Part shown: positions 1-5,982 of the stretch, one piece after another
Layout: each line of letters opens with the position of its first letter
How positions within the stretch are numbered: position 1 is the first letter of the stretch
Source of the DNA: Deltaproteobacteria bacterium
Lineage (GTDB): Bacteria > Desulfobacterota > JAENJC01
Direction: 5' to 3'
Assembly (NCBI GenBank): GCA_016844545.1
Contig: JAENJC010000039.1
Span: 1-8,817 of the forward strand
Length of the DNA: 8,817 bases
Notes under the pieces: model-generated
Databases searched by the model: none
Seen by the model: the letters and a program-made list of their open reading frames with translations, nothing else
Told to the model about the DNA's origin: nothing
Translations under genes and position numbers: made by a program

Positions 1-246
1 AAAGAAGAAGGTGGAAGACACACCCCGTTCTTCAATGGATACAGACCCCAGTTTTATTTTAGAACAACCGACGTTACCGGCATAGCGACGCTGCCCGAGG
101 GTGTTGAGATGGTAATGCCCGGCGACAACGTAGCCATAACAGTTACATTAATAACCCCCATAGCAATGGAAAAGGGGCTCAGGTTTGCAATAAGGGAAGG
201 CGGCAGGACTGTGGGCGCCGGCGCCATCAGTGAGGTGATTGAATAA
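1..246 (+). CDS. tuf: Elongation factor Tu, C-terminal part (5' truncated by the window)
   Basis: Only the last 81 codons plus a TAA stop are present; the frame is open from base 1. EF-Tu is the GTPase that brings aminoacyl-tRNA to the ribosomal A site. The GTPase domain lies outside the window, and what is visible is the beta-barrel domain 3. Recognisable family motifs are GGRHTPFFNGYRPQFYFRT near the start, then VTGIATLPEGVEMVMPGDN, and the C-terminal FAIREGGRTVGAG. The stop TAA (244–246) shares its last A with the rpsJ ATG, forming TAATG, so the two genes are probably co-transcribed and translationally coupled. A tuf gene directly ahead of the S10 cluster is a common bacterial arrangement. 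Nothing looks degraded. Identification is secure; whether a second tuf copy exists cannot be seen. Confidence 0.98.
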   Translation, partial: KEEGGRHTPFFNGYRPQFYFRTTDVTGIATLPEGVEMVMPGDNVAITVTLITPIAMEKGLRFAIREGGRTVGAGAISEVIE

Positions 247-524
247 TGGCTGTAAAAGCACAGAGGATAAGGATAAGGCTTAAGGCGTACGACCATAAGA
301 TTCTCGATCAATCACTAAAGGAGATAATCGAGACAGCCAACAGGACGGTTATAAACAAGTATTGTGTAAACCGCTCTCCGCATGGCGATAAAAAATCAAG
401 AGAGCAGTTTGAGATAAGGACTCATAAGAGGCTTCTGGATATTCTCGAACCGACTCAGCAGACGATAGATGCATTAATGAAACTGGATCTCTCTGCTGGT
501 GTTAATGTTGAATTAAAGCTTTAA
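246..524 (+). CDS. rpsJ: 30S ribosomal protein S10 (NusE) with a 12-residue internal deletion
   Basis: S10 sits in the 30S head and, as NusE, also partners NusB and NusG in transcription antitermination and coupling. The protein has 92 residues against the usual 102–105. The N-terminal strand and helix (QRIRIRLKAYDHKILDQS, then ETANRT to residue 34) and the C-terminal half (YCVNRSPHGDKKSREQFEIR onward, residues 39–92) are standard. Between T34 and V35 the residues equivalent to E. coli 33–44 are missing, including the conserved GPIPLPT that forms the PROSITE S10 signature. Allowing two extra N-terminal residues and one fewer at the C-terminus, a 12-residue gap accounts for the whole length difference, so it is one clean 36-base in-frame loss near bases 347–348. 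The start ATG overlaps the tuf stop; GAGGTG at 232–237 is a plausible ribosome binding site. Family identity is certain. Whether the deletion is natural or an artefact is open. Confidence 0.95.
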   Translation: MAVKAQRIRIRLKAYDHKILDQSLKEIIETANRTVINKYCVNRSPHGDKKSREQFEIRTHKRLLDILEPTQQTIDALMKLDLSAGVNVELKL

Positions 525-540
525 TTTTGAGGCGGAATAT

Positions 541-1176
541 ATGAAAAAGGGAATGATAGGTAAGAAGTTGGGGATGACGCAGCTATTTGCCAGAGATGGC
601 AAGTTGATCCCCGTTACAGTAATACAGGCAACCCCATGCCAGGTCACACAGAAGAAGACAGTCGAGGTGGATGGGTATAATGCAATCCAGCTTGGGTTTG
701 ATGTAGTGGAGGGCAAGAGGGTCAATAAGCCCCTTACCGGCCATTTCAAAAAGGCTGGCGCAGACCCTGCTCGCTATCTAAGGGAGTTCAGGTTTGAGGA
801 TACTGGCGCTCTTGAGATTGGACAGCGAATTAATATCGACATATTTGAACAGGGTGACAAGATAGATGTTGTGGGAATTAGTAAGGGGAAGGGATTTCAG
901 GGTGGAGTCAAGAGACATCACTTTAAGGGTGGAGGGGCGAGCCACGGCTCCATGCATCACAGGGCCCCTGGTTCTATTGGCGCCAGTTCATTCCCTTCAA
1001 GGGTATTTAAGGGGCAGAGGCTTCCGGGTCACATGGGACAGGATAGAGTTACTGCCATGGGGTTAGAGATAGTAGCTGTAAAAAAGGAACAGAATCTCCT
1101 TCTTGTGAAGGGTGCAGTTCCTGGAGCTAAAAATGGCTTGGTCCTGATAAGGGACAGCATAAAGAAGTCTGTCTAA
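541..1176 (+). CDS. rplC: 50S ribosomal protein L3
   Basis: L3 is an early-binding 23S rRNA protein needed to start 50S assembly; its long extension reaches towards the peptidyl transferase centre. The product has 211 residues, about the usual 205–212. The N-terminus GMIGKKLGMTQLF (residues 4–16) and the motif GISKGKGFQG (112–121) are diagnostic. The central extension, roughly residues 125–165, carries the expected HRAPGSIGASSFPSRVFKG stretch followed by GHMG. The start ATG is preceded by GAGG at 529–532 with an 8-base gap, and the gene follows rpsJ after 16 bases. No truncation or unusual substitution was noticed. Confidence 0.98.
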   Translation: MKKGMIGKKLGMTQLFARDGKLIPVTVIQATPCQVTQKKTVEVDGYNAIQLGFDVVEGKRVNKPLTGHFKKAGADPARYLREFRFEDTGALEIGQRINIDIFEQGDKIDVVGISKGKGFQGGVKRHHFKGGGASHGSMHHRAPGSIGASSFPSRVFKGQRLPGHMGQDRVTAMGLEIVAVKKEQNLLLVKGAVPGAKNGLVLIRDSIKKSV

Positions 1177-1200
1177 GTTTATTTTTACCTGGAGTTAGAT

Positions 1201-1836
1201 ATGCCGCATTTGGATGTATACGATATCGAGAAGAAAAAGGTCGGAGAGATAGATCTGAGCGATCTGATATTTGGCTCTGAAGTGAACGAGCACCTTATCC
1301 ACGAAGTGGTTAAGATGCAGCTTGCCAACAGGCGCGCCGGTACTGCGAAGACTAAGACCCGAGCCGAGGTGAGCGGTGGGAACGCAAAGCCCTGGAAGCA
1401 GAAAGGTACGGGCCGGGCCAGGTCTGGCGCCAACACATCCCCTTTATGGGTCAGAGGTGGATCTGCCTTTGGACCGAAGCCTAGGGATTATTCATACCTT
1501 GTGCCGAAAAAGGTGAGGAGGGGCGCACTGAGGTCTGCCCTTTCGATGAAGGTTAACGAAGGTAAGATCTGGATTATAAAGGACTTTGACCTCAACGAGA
1601 TAAAGACAAGCAAGGCCCTGGAGATACTAAAGAGGTTTGATGCCGAGAAGGCGCTTTTTGTCTCTCATAAAGAGCTGGTAAATTTTGAAATGTCATCAAG
1701 GAATTTGAGGAAATTTAAGGTAATACGGCCACAGGGGCTGAACGTTTACGACATCCTTGCTTATGATAAGCTCCTGATTCTCGAGTCTACAGCTTCAGCT
1801 TTTGAGGGAGATGTGAAAGGAGAGGTGAGCGAATGA
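1201..1836 (+). CDS. rplD: 50S ribosomal protein L4
   Basis: L4 is a primary 23S rRNA binder whose extended loop helps form the constriction of the nascent-peptide exit tunnel, where macrolide-resistance changes are known. In E. coli it also represses the S10 operon through the leader RNA. The product has 211 residues (E. coli 201). The tunnel loop is intact: TRAEVSGGNAKPWKQKGTGR at residues 53–72, then RSGANTSPLWVRGG to about 87 and FGPKPRDYSY. GGAG at 1191–1194 lies 6 bases before ATG. The stop overlaps the rplW start as ATGA, suggesting coupled translation. No S10-type leader precedes the cluster here, since tuf abuts rpsJ, so any L4 feedback would need a different site. Confidence 0.98.
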   Translation: MPHLDVYDIEKKKVGEIDLSDLIFGSEVNEHLIHEVVKMQLANRRAGTAKTKTRAEVSGGNAKPWKQKGTGRARSGANTSPLWVRGGSAFGPKPRDYSYLVPKKVRRGALRSALSMKVNEGKIWIIKDFDLNEIKTSKALEILKRFDAEKALFVSHKELVNFEMSSRNLRKFKVIRPQGLNVYDILAYDKLLILESTASAFEGDVKGEVSE

Positions 1837-2123
1837 GTGATGTATACAATGTATTAAAGAGACCTCTGTTGACAGAGAAGGGGACCGATCTGAAAGAGGG
1901 AATGAATAAATATCTCTTTGAAATTGACAGAAGGGCAAACAAGATAGAGGTTAAGAATGCAGTTGAGAAGATATTCAGCGTAAAGGTAGATGCAGTCCAT
2001 ACCATAAGTGTAAAGGGAAAGGTCAAGCGTGTAGGTAAAAACTTTGGTAAAAGATCGGATTGGAAGAAGGCTGTAGTCACTCTTAAGGCTGGGGAAAAGA
2101 TAGAAATCATTGAAGGGGTATAG
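1833..2123 (+). CDS. rplW: 50S ribosomal protein L23
   Basis: L23 lies at the peptide tunnel exit and is the docking site for trigger factor and signal recognition particle. The product has 96 residues, normal for bacteria. The N-terminal motif RPLLTEKG (residues 10–17) and the C-terminal strand KKAVVTLKAGEKI (78–90), which matches the family signature, are both present. A basic loop rich in Lys and Gly (about 59–77) lies between them, as expected for the extension that reaches towards the tunnel. The gene starts inside the rplD stop codon (ATGA) with AAGGAG at 1817–1822 upstream. It ends 2 bases before rplB. Nothing unusual was seen. Confidence 0.97.
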   Translation: MSDVYNVLKRPLLTEKGTDLKEGMNKYLFEIDRRANKIEVKNAVEKIFSVKVDAVHTISVKGKVKRVGKNFGKRSDWKKAVVTLKAGEKIEIIEGV

Positions 2124-2125
2124 TA

Positions 2126-2947
2126 ATGGCCGTTAAAACATATAAACCGACATCCCCGGGAAGAAGAGGGCAAACCTGCTCAACCTTTGAGGAGATAACA
2201 AGAAGCAGACCTGAAAAGTCGCTTGTGGAATCTGTTAAGAGGACCGGAGGAAGGAACAACCGAGGTAAGATTACATGCCGTCACCAGGGTGGGGGACATA
2301 AGAAGGCTTACAGGGTAATTGATTTCAAGAGGAATAAATTTGGGATTCCTGCTACAGTGGCGTCGATCGAGTACGACCCTAACAGGTCAGCGCGTATCGC
2401 TCTTTTGCATTACGCTGATGGGGAGAAGAGATATATAATTGCGCCGCTGCAGCTTGAGGTTGGGGCTGTGGTCGATGCAGGACTGGATGCAGATATTCGT
2501 CCCGGGAATGCATTACCAATTAAGGCTATCCCTCTTGGCACGACCATTCATAATATCGAGATGAGGCCTGGGAAAGGCGCTCAGCTTGTTAGAAGCGCAG
2601 GGTCTGGCGCTCAGCTTGTCGCAAAGGAAGGGGCGTATGCTCAGGTAAAGCTTCCTTCAGGCGAGGTCAGGATGATTCTCCTGGAGTGCTTGGCCACAGT
2701 GGGGCAGATCGGAAATATGGATCATGCAAAGGTATCTTTAGGAAAGGCCGGAAGAAGCCGCTGGCTGGGGATAAGGTCGAGTGTCAGGGGTGTTGCAATG
2801 AACCCTGTTGACCATCCACATGGGGGCGGTGAGGGCAAGACATCCGGCGGAAGGCACCCTGTTTCGCCATGGGGAAAGCCAACAAGGGGATACAAGACAC
2901 GCAGAAACAAGGCAACGACTAAGTTTATAGTGAGAAAGAGAAAGTAA
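2126..2947 (+). CDS. rplB: 50S ribosomal protein L2
   Basis: L2 is required for subunit association and for peptidyl transferase activity of the 50S subunit. The product has 273 residues, full length. It contains the OB-fold half (KTGGRNN-like RTGGRNNRGKIT at about 39–50, EYDPNRSARIALLHYADGEK at 82–101) and the SH3-like half, then the catalytic-core motif NPVDHPHGGGEG at 226–237. H230 matches E. coli His229. Two small oddities exist. Residue 218 is Ser (codon TCG) where the family has an almost invariant Pro in RPxVRG. The GAQLV pentapeptide also occurs twice, 10 residues apart (151–155 and 161–165), encoded by 14 identical bases. AAGGGG at 2113–2118 is the likely ribosome binding site, located in the end of rplW. 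Confidence 0.98.
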   Translation: MAVKTYKPTSPGRRGQTCSTFEEITRSRPEKSLVESVKRTGGRNNRGKITCRHQGGGHKKAYRVIDFKRNKFGIPATVASIEYDPNRSARIALLHYADGEKRYIIAPLQLEVGAVVDAGLDADIRPGNALPIKAIPLGTTIHNIEMRPGKGAQLVRSAGSGAQLVAKEGAYAQVKLPSGEVRMILLECLATVGQIGNMDHAKVSLGKAGRSRWLGIRSSVRGVAMNPVDHPHGGGEGKTSGGRHPVSPWGKPTRGYKTRRNKATTKFIVRKRK

Positions 2948-2960
2948 CTGGAGGTAGGTA

Positions 2961-3272
2961 GTGGCACGTTCAGCTAAAAAGGGCCCGTTTGTTGATGACT
3001 GTCTGATGGAGAAAGTGACCAAGGCCAATGAGGCCAGTGATCGGCGAGTTATCAAGACCTGGTCAAGGAGATCAATGGTTACGCCTGATTTTGTAGGTCA
3101 TACATTTGCTGTTCACAACGGCAAGAAGTTTATACCGGTGTTTGTCACGGAAAATATGGTTGGGCACAAGCTTGGAGAGTTTTCGCCAACCAGGACGTTC
3201 CACGGACATTCAGCCGGGAAAAAGACCGTAGTAAAAGGTGCGGCAAAAGGCAAGGAAGCCCCCAAAAAGTAA
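2961..3272 (+). CDS. rpsS: 30S ribosomal protein S19 (GTG start)
   Basis: S19 lies in the 30S head next to S13 and contacts the A-site finger side of the 50S subunit. The product has 103 residues, about 10 more than E. coli S19, the excess being a Lys/Ala/Gly-rich tail after residue 87. The core is canonical: ARSAKKGPFVDD at the start, KTWSRRS (32–38) and the block VHNGKKFIPVFVTENMVGHK (51–70) followed by LGEFSPTRTF. The start is GTG, chosen because GGAGGT (2950–2955) sits 5 bases upstream and because ARS after the initiator is the universal N-terminus. It lies 13 bases after rplB. Confidence 0.98.
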   Translation: MARSAKKGPFVDDCLMEKVTKANEASDRRVIKTWSRRSMVTPDFVGHTFAVHNGKKFIPVFVTENMVGHKLGEFSPTRTFHGHSAGKKTVVKGAAKGKEAPKK

Positions 3273-3293
3273 TTTAATAGAAGGTGGAGCAGT

Positions 3294-3626
3294 ATGGATG
3301 CGATTGCTAAAGCAAAGTACATGAGAATAACGCCGAGGAAGGCCCGTCTGGTTGTTGATCTGATAAGGGGCAAGAGGGTGGACCAGGCCTTTGCTATCCT
3401 TGATTTTACACCAAGGGTCGCCTCTAAGATTTTGACTAACCTATTGAAGTCTGCGGTGGCCAATGCTACGCAGAAAGAGGGAGTCGATGTAAATAATTTG
3501 AAGGTCAAGACGATATGTGTGGATCAGGGGCCAAGCCTGAAAAGGTTTATGCCGCGGGCGATGGGAAAGGCCTCCCAGATAAAGAAGAGAACCAGTCATA
3601 TAACGGTTGTTTTGGAAGAGAGTTAA
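3294..3626 (+). CDS. rplV: 50S ribosomal protein L22
   Basis: L22 touches all domains of 23S rRNA, and its beta-hairpin lines the exit tunnel opposite L4. The product has 110 residues, exactly the usual size. The N-terminal globular motif RITPRKARLVVDLIRGK (11–27) is standard. The hairpin is at about 78–100, with GPSLKRFMPRAMGKASQIKK, and the final RTSHITVVL strand is intact. The start ATG at 3294 is preceded by a GGTGGAG-type ribosome binding site at about 3283–3289. It sits 21 bases downstream of rpsS and 19 bases upstream of rpsC. No anomaly was noted. Confidence 0.98.
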   Translation: MDAIAKAKYMRITPRKARLVVDLIRGKRVDQAFAILDFTPRVASKILTNLLKSAVANATQKEGVDVNNLKVKTICVDQGPSLKRFMPRAMGKASQIKKRTSHITVVLEES

Positions 3627-3645
3627 GAACTAAGGGAGGTAGGTT

Positions 3646-4281
3646 TTGGGTCAGAAGGTAAATCCGATAGGGCTTAGGCTTGGCATAACCAGAGGCTGGG
3701 ATTCGAAGTGGTACCTGGACAAGGACTACGCAAAGTCTCTTCATGAGGACATAAAGATAAGGAAGTTCCTCAAAAAGAAGCTGTTTCACGCCGGGGTCGG
3801 CAAGATTGAGATCGAAAGGGTAGCCGATAAGGGAAAGGTTAATATCTTTACTGCTAGACCGGGCATAATAATAGGCAAGAAGGGAACAGAGATTGAAAGT
3901 CTCAAGAAGGACCTGCTAGGTCTTACCGGTACAGAGATATATATAAATATCCAGGAAATACGGAAGCCTGAAACGGACGCCCAGTTGGTGGCTGAGAATG
4001 TTGCCTTACAGTTGGAGAGAAGGGTCGCCTTTAGGAGGGCGATGAAGAAGAGTATACAGTCGGCCCTTAAGTTTGGATGCATGGGGATTAAGATAGCATG
4101 TGCCGGAAGGCTTGGTGGCGCCGAAATAGCAAGGCGTGAATGGTATAAAGAAGGAAGGGTGCCGCTTCATACCCTGAGGGCTGATATAGATTATGGGTTT
4201 GCTCAGGCTATGACTACCTTCGGTGTCATAGGTATAAAGGTTTGGATATTTAAGGGCGAGGTCCTTGAGGGAAGGGGTTAG
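3646..4281 (+). CDS. rpsC: 30S ribosomal protein S3 (TTG start)
   Basis: S3 forms part of the mRNA entry channel in the 30S head and has ribosomal mRNA helicase activity together with S4. The product has 211 residues, within the bacterial range (about 205–235). It begins with the family hallmark GQKVNPIGLRLGITR. The type II KH domain carries GIIIGKKG at 73–80, and the C-terminal domain has the S3 signature GRLGGAEIARREWYKEGRVP near residues 156–175. TTG is the start because GGGAGGT (3634–3640) is 5 bases upstream and the universal GQK N-terminus follows at once. S3 neighbours S10 and S14 in the 30S head; no compensating change for the altered S10 is evident in it. Confidence 0.98.
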   Translation: MGQKVNPIGLRLGITRGWDSKWYLDKDYAKSLHEDIKIRKFLKKKLFHAGVGKIEIERVADKGKVNIFTARPGIIIGKKGTEIESLKKDLLGLTGTEIYINIQEIRKPETDAQLVAENVALQLERRVAFRRAMKKSIQSALKFGCMGIKIACAGRLGGAEIARREWYKEGRVPLHTLRADIDYGFAQAMTTFGVIGIKVWIFKGEVLEGRG

Positions 4282-4286
4282 TAACT

Positions 4287-4709
4287 ATGTTGATGCCAAA
4301 GAAGGTTAAACATCGGAAGATGATGAAAGGCAGGATGAGGGGGGCCGCTTACAGAGGGTCAGACCTTAGCTTTGGGGAATATGGACTCCAGGCGCAGGAA
4401 TGTGGCTGGATAACCACCCGACAGATTGAGGCCGGCAGGATTGCCATGACCCGTTTTATAAAAAGGGGCGGCAAGATTTGGATAAGGATATTCCCTGACA
4501 AGCCGATAACCAAGAAGCCTGCAGAAACGAGGATGGGTAAGGGTAAGGGAGCCCCTGAAGACTGGGTCTGTGTGATAAAACCTGGAAGGATCCTCTTTGA
4601 GATGGAAGGGGTCCCCAAGGAGACTGCTATTGAGGCGTTCAGGCTTGCCGCTTATAAGCTTCCCATATCTACAAAAATAATTTCCAGGAGTGAAGGCCAT
4701 GAAGGTTAG
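4287..4709 (+). CDS. rplP: 50S ribosomal protein L16
   Basis: L16 helps position A-site tRNA and completes 50S maturation. The product has 140 residues (E. coli 136). The N-terminus MLMPKKVKHRKMMKGRMRG is typical. GWITTRQIEAGRIAMTRFIK (40–59) and IWIRIFPDKPITKKPAETRM (64–83) are the conserved blocks, followed by GKGKGAP. R82 aligns with E. coli Arg81, the residue hydroxylated by YcfD in E. coli; whether that occurs here is unknown. The start at 4287 has AAGGGG at 4272–4277 upstream, and rpsC ends 5 bases before. Its 3' end overlaps rpmC by 11 bases. Confidence 0.98.
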   Translation: MLMPKKVKHRKMMKGRMRGAAYRGSDLSFGEYGLQAQECGWITTRQIEAGRIAMTRFIKRGGKIWIRIFPDKPITKKPAETRMGKGKGAPEDWVCVIKPGRILFEMEGVPKETAIEAFRLAAYKLPISTKIISRSEGHEG

Positions 4710-4887
4710 CGATATAAAAAGCCTAAGCGATGAGGAACTGAATCAGAAGCCCGTCGAACTGTCTCACGAGCTTTTTAATCTCCGCTTTCAGCATGCAAGC
4801 GGGCAGCTCGAAAACACAGCTCGGTTGTCCCAGATAGCAAAGGACATTGCCAGGGTCAAGACGGTTATAAGGGAGAGACGTAAATGA
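4699..4887 (+). CDS. rpmC: 50S ribosomal protein L29
   Basis: L29 is a small two-helix protein at the tunnel exit beside L23. From the ATG at 4699 it has 62 residues, the usual size. KVSDIKSLSDEEL opens the first helix, and the signature-type segment QLENTARLSQIAKDIARVKT lies at 36–55. A GTG at 4690 would add three residues, but it falls on the AGGAG ribosome binding site (4686–4690), which is spaced 8 bases from the 4699 ATG, so the ATG is preferred. The start overlaps the end of rplP by 11 bases, and the stop overlaps the rpsQ ATG as ATGA. Both junctions suggest coupled translation. Confidence 0.96.
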   Translation: MKVSDIKSLSDEELNQKPVELSHELFNLRFQHASGQLENTARLSQIAKDIARVKTVIRERRK

Positions 4888-5141
4888 CTGAAAGAGGCAT
4901 TAGGAAGACCCTTCAGGGGGTCGTTGTGAGTGATAAGATGGATAAGACTGTAGTGGTAAAGGTTGACAGGACAGTGAGGCATCCTATATATTTAAAGACC
5001 ATTAAGAAAAGCGCTAAATATAAGGCCCATGATGAGGGAAATACCTGCCATTTGGGAGACAAGGTAGTAATAGAGGAAAGCCGTCCTTTAAGCAGAGACA
5101 AGCGTTGGAAGGTAAAAGGGAAAGTAGGGCAGTCGGCATAG
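4884..5141 (+). CDS. rpsQ: 30S ribosomal protein S17
   Basis: S17 is a primary 16S rRNA binding protein in the 30S body with an OB-like barrel. The product has 85 residues, normal. The N-terminal RKTLQGVVVSDKMDKTVVV (7–25), the loop VRHPIYLKTIKKSAKYKAHD (31–50) and the PROSITE-type signature GDKVVIEESRPLS (58–70) are all present. The start ATG overlaps the rpmC stop (ATGA), with GGGAGAG at 4871–4877 upstream. This is the last tightly coupled gene of the first half of the cluster; a 65-base spacer with degenerate repeats follows before rplN. That junction is where the S10 and spc operons meet in E. coli. Confidence 0.98.
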   Translation: MTERGIRKTLQGVVVSDKMDKTVVVKVDRTVRHPIYLKTIKKSAKYKAHDEGNTCHLGDKVVIEESRPLSRDKRWKVKGKVGQSA

Positions 5142-5153
5142 AGATAATTACAT

Positions 5154-5188
5154 GATGCAAGAGGCAAGATAGAACTTGCAACTTGAGG
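5154..5188 (+). repeat. Degenerate 7-base tandem repeats in the rpsQ–rplN spacer
   Basis: Five consecutive heptamers can be read: GATGCAA, GAGGCAA, GATAGAA, CTTGCAA, CTTGAGG. Neighbouring units match at 3 to 6 of 7 positions. The same tract contains an inverted pair TGCAAG (5156–5161) / CTTGCA (5175–5180) with a 13-base loop, and TGCAAG recurs at 5201–5206 just before the rplN ATG. There is no following T-run, so it does not look like a terminator. Function unknown; chance is possible for any single tract, but two later spacers show a similar structure. Confidence 0.45.
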
Positions 5189-5206
5189 CATAATTAGGGG
5201 TGCAAG

Positions 5207-5575
5207 ATGATACAACAGCAGACTGTGTTGGATGTGGCAGATAACTCCGGCGCAAAAAAGGTTATGTGTATAAAGGTTCTTGGCGGCACCAGAAAGAGGT
5301 ATGCATCGATTGGAGATGTGATAGTTGTGGCTGTGAAGGAGGCCGCCCCTAATGCCAAGGTTAAGAAGGGCGACGTACAGAAGGCGGTAGTCGTCAGGAC
5401 CGCTAAAGAGGTTGCCAGGCGTGATGGTTCTTATATAAGGTTTGACGGGAACTCTGCTGTTATTATTGATAAGGCGAACGAACCTCTTGGAACGCGTATA
5501 TTCGGGCCAGTCGCAAGGGAGCTCCGGGCCAAGAAGTTTATGAAGATAATTTCTCTCGCCCCTGAAGTGTTATAG
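5207..5575 (+). CDS. rplN: 50S ribosomal protein L14
   Basis: L14 lies on the 50S interface and contacts 16S rRNA helix 14 to form an intersubunit bridge; it is also the docking site of the RsfS silencing factor. The product has 122 residues, the canonical length. Diagnostic stretches are LDVADNSGAKKVMCIKVLGG (8–27), KKGDVQKAVVVRTAKE (53–68) and GTRIFGPVARELR (95–107). AGGGG at 5196–5200 lies 6 bases before the start ATG. The stop TAG (5573–5575) is embedded in a perfect 11-base tandem duplication that runs into the next spacer. The protein itself shows nothing unusual. Confidence 0.98.
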   Translation: MIQQQTVLDVADNSGAKKVMCIKVLGGTRKRYASIGDVIVVAVKEAAPNAKVKKGDVQKAVVVRTAKEVARRDGSYIRFDGNSAVIIDKANEPLGTRIFGPVARELRAKKFMKIISLAPEVL

Positions 5576-5593
5576 ATAGATGATAGATAGATG
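5572..5593 (+). repeat. Perfect 11-base tandem duplication over the rplN stop codon
   Basis: ATAGATAGATG occurs twice in direct succession, at 5572–5582 and 5583–5593. The first copy contains the rplN stop TAG. Read another way, the tract holds two GATAGAT heptamers (5575–5581 and 5582–5588). The repeated TAG/TGA trinucleotides give stops in several frames. It is visible directly; slippage duplication is the simplest origin. Confidence 0.8.
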
Positions 5594-5636
5594 CCAGTGT
5601 ATCTCTCTACTTGTAGAATTCTAAGGAGAAGGTTTG

Positions 5637-5960
5637 ATGTTAGCAACCCATGTAAAAAAGAACGATACCGTAAAGGTAATTGCAGGTAAAGAAAAGGGAA
5701 AGACCGGCAAAGTTATAGTGGTCCTTCCAAAGAAGGAAAGGGTTATAATTGAGAAGATTAACCTTGTAAAGCGGCATACTAAGCCGAAGGGAGCAGCTGG
5801 ACAGGGCGGTATCATAGAAAAGGAAGGGGCCATACATATATCGAATGTGATGGTTGTCTGCCCGAAATGCGATTCTGCTGTTCGTTTCGGTTACAAGTTG
5901 TTAGAGGACGGGAATAAGGTCAGGGTTTGCAAAAAGTGCGAAGAGGTTATTGATAAATAA
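5637..5960 (+). CDS. rplX: 50S ribosomal protein L24 with a four-cysteine tail
   Basis: L24 is one of the assembly-initiating 50S proteins and sits at the tunnel exit. From ATG 5637 the product has 107 residues. The KOW motif region is at about 6–33 (VKKNDTVKVIAGKEKGKTGK), followed by NLVKRHTKP (42–50) and GGIIEKEGAIHISNVM (57–72). The C-terminus carries C75-x2-C78 and C98-x2-C101 (CPKC and CKKC), a zinc-ribbon-like arrangement found in many bacterial L24 proteins but absent in others; metal binding is inferred. A TTG at 5634 is in frame, but AAGGAG (5623–5628) is 8 bases from the ATG and only 5 from the TTG, so the ATG is preferred. It is 61 bases downstream of rplN. Confidence 0.97.
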   Translation: MLATHVKKNDTVKVIAGKEKGKTGKVIVVLPKKERVIIEKINLVKRHTKPKGAAGQGGIIEKEGAIHISNVMVVCPKCDSAVRFGYKLLEDGNKVRVCKKCEEVIDK

Positions 5961-5982
5961 GGCGTGGGGTCACTATTATTAA

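Noticed and set aside
54..311. Open frames on the minus strand opposite tuf/rpsJ and opposite most other genes
   Set aside because: They lie wholly or largely antisense to conserved ribosomal genes, resemble no family I recognise, and are expected shadows of biased codon use.
246..524. A frameshift or wrong start as the cause of short S10
   Set aside because: Both halves of S10 are in the same frame with no stop or shift, and both termini are complete. Only an internal in-frame loss fits.
4690..4698. GTG at 4690 as the rpmC start
   Set aside because: It overlaps the AGGAG ribosome binding site, and the ATG at 4699 gives the usual L29 N-terminus and proper spacing.
5156..5180. TGCAAG/CTTGCA inverted repeat as a terminator between rpsQ and rplN
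   Set aside because: The stem is six bases with a 13-base loop, is not GC-rich, and is not followed by a T-run. The tract is better described as a heptamer repeat.
5607..5623. Palindromes CTACTTGTAG and TAGAATTCTA before the rplX ribosome binding site
   Set aside because: Short AT-rich palindromes like these (also AAAAGCTTTT at 7290–7299) are common by chance, and nothing else supports an operator.
5634..5636. TTG at 5634 as the rplX start
   Set aside because: It is immediately before an ATG with better spacing from AAGGAG.
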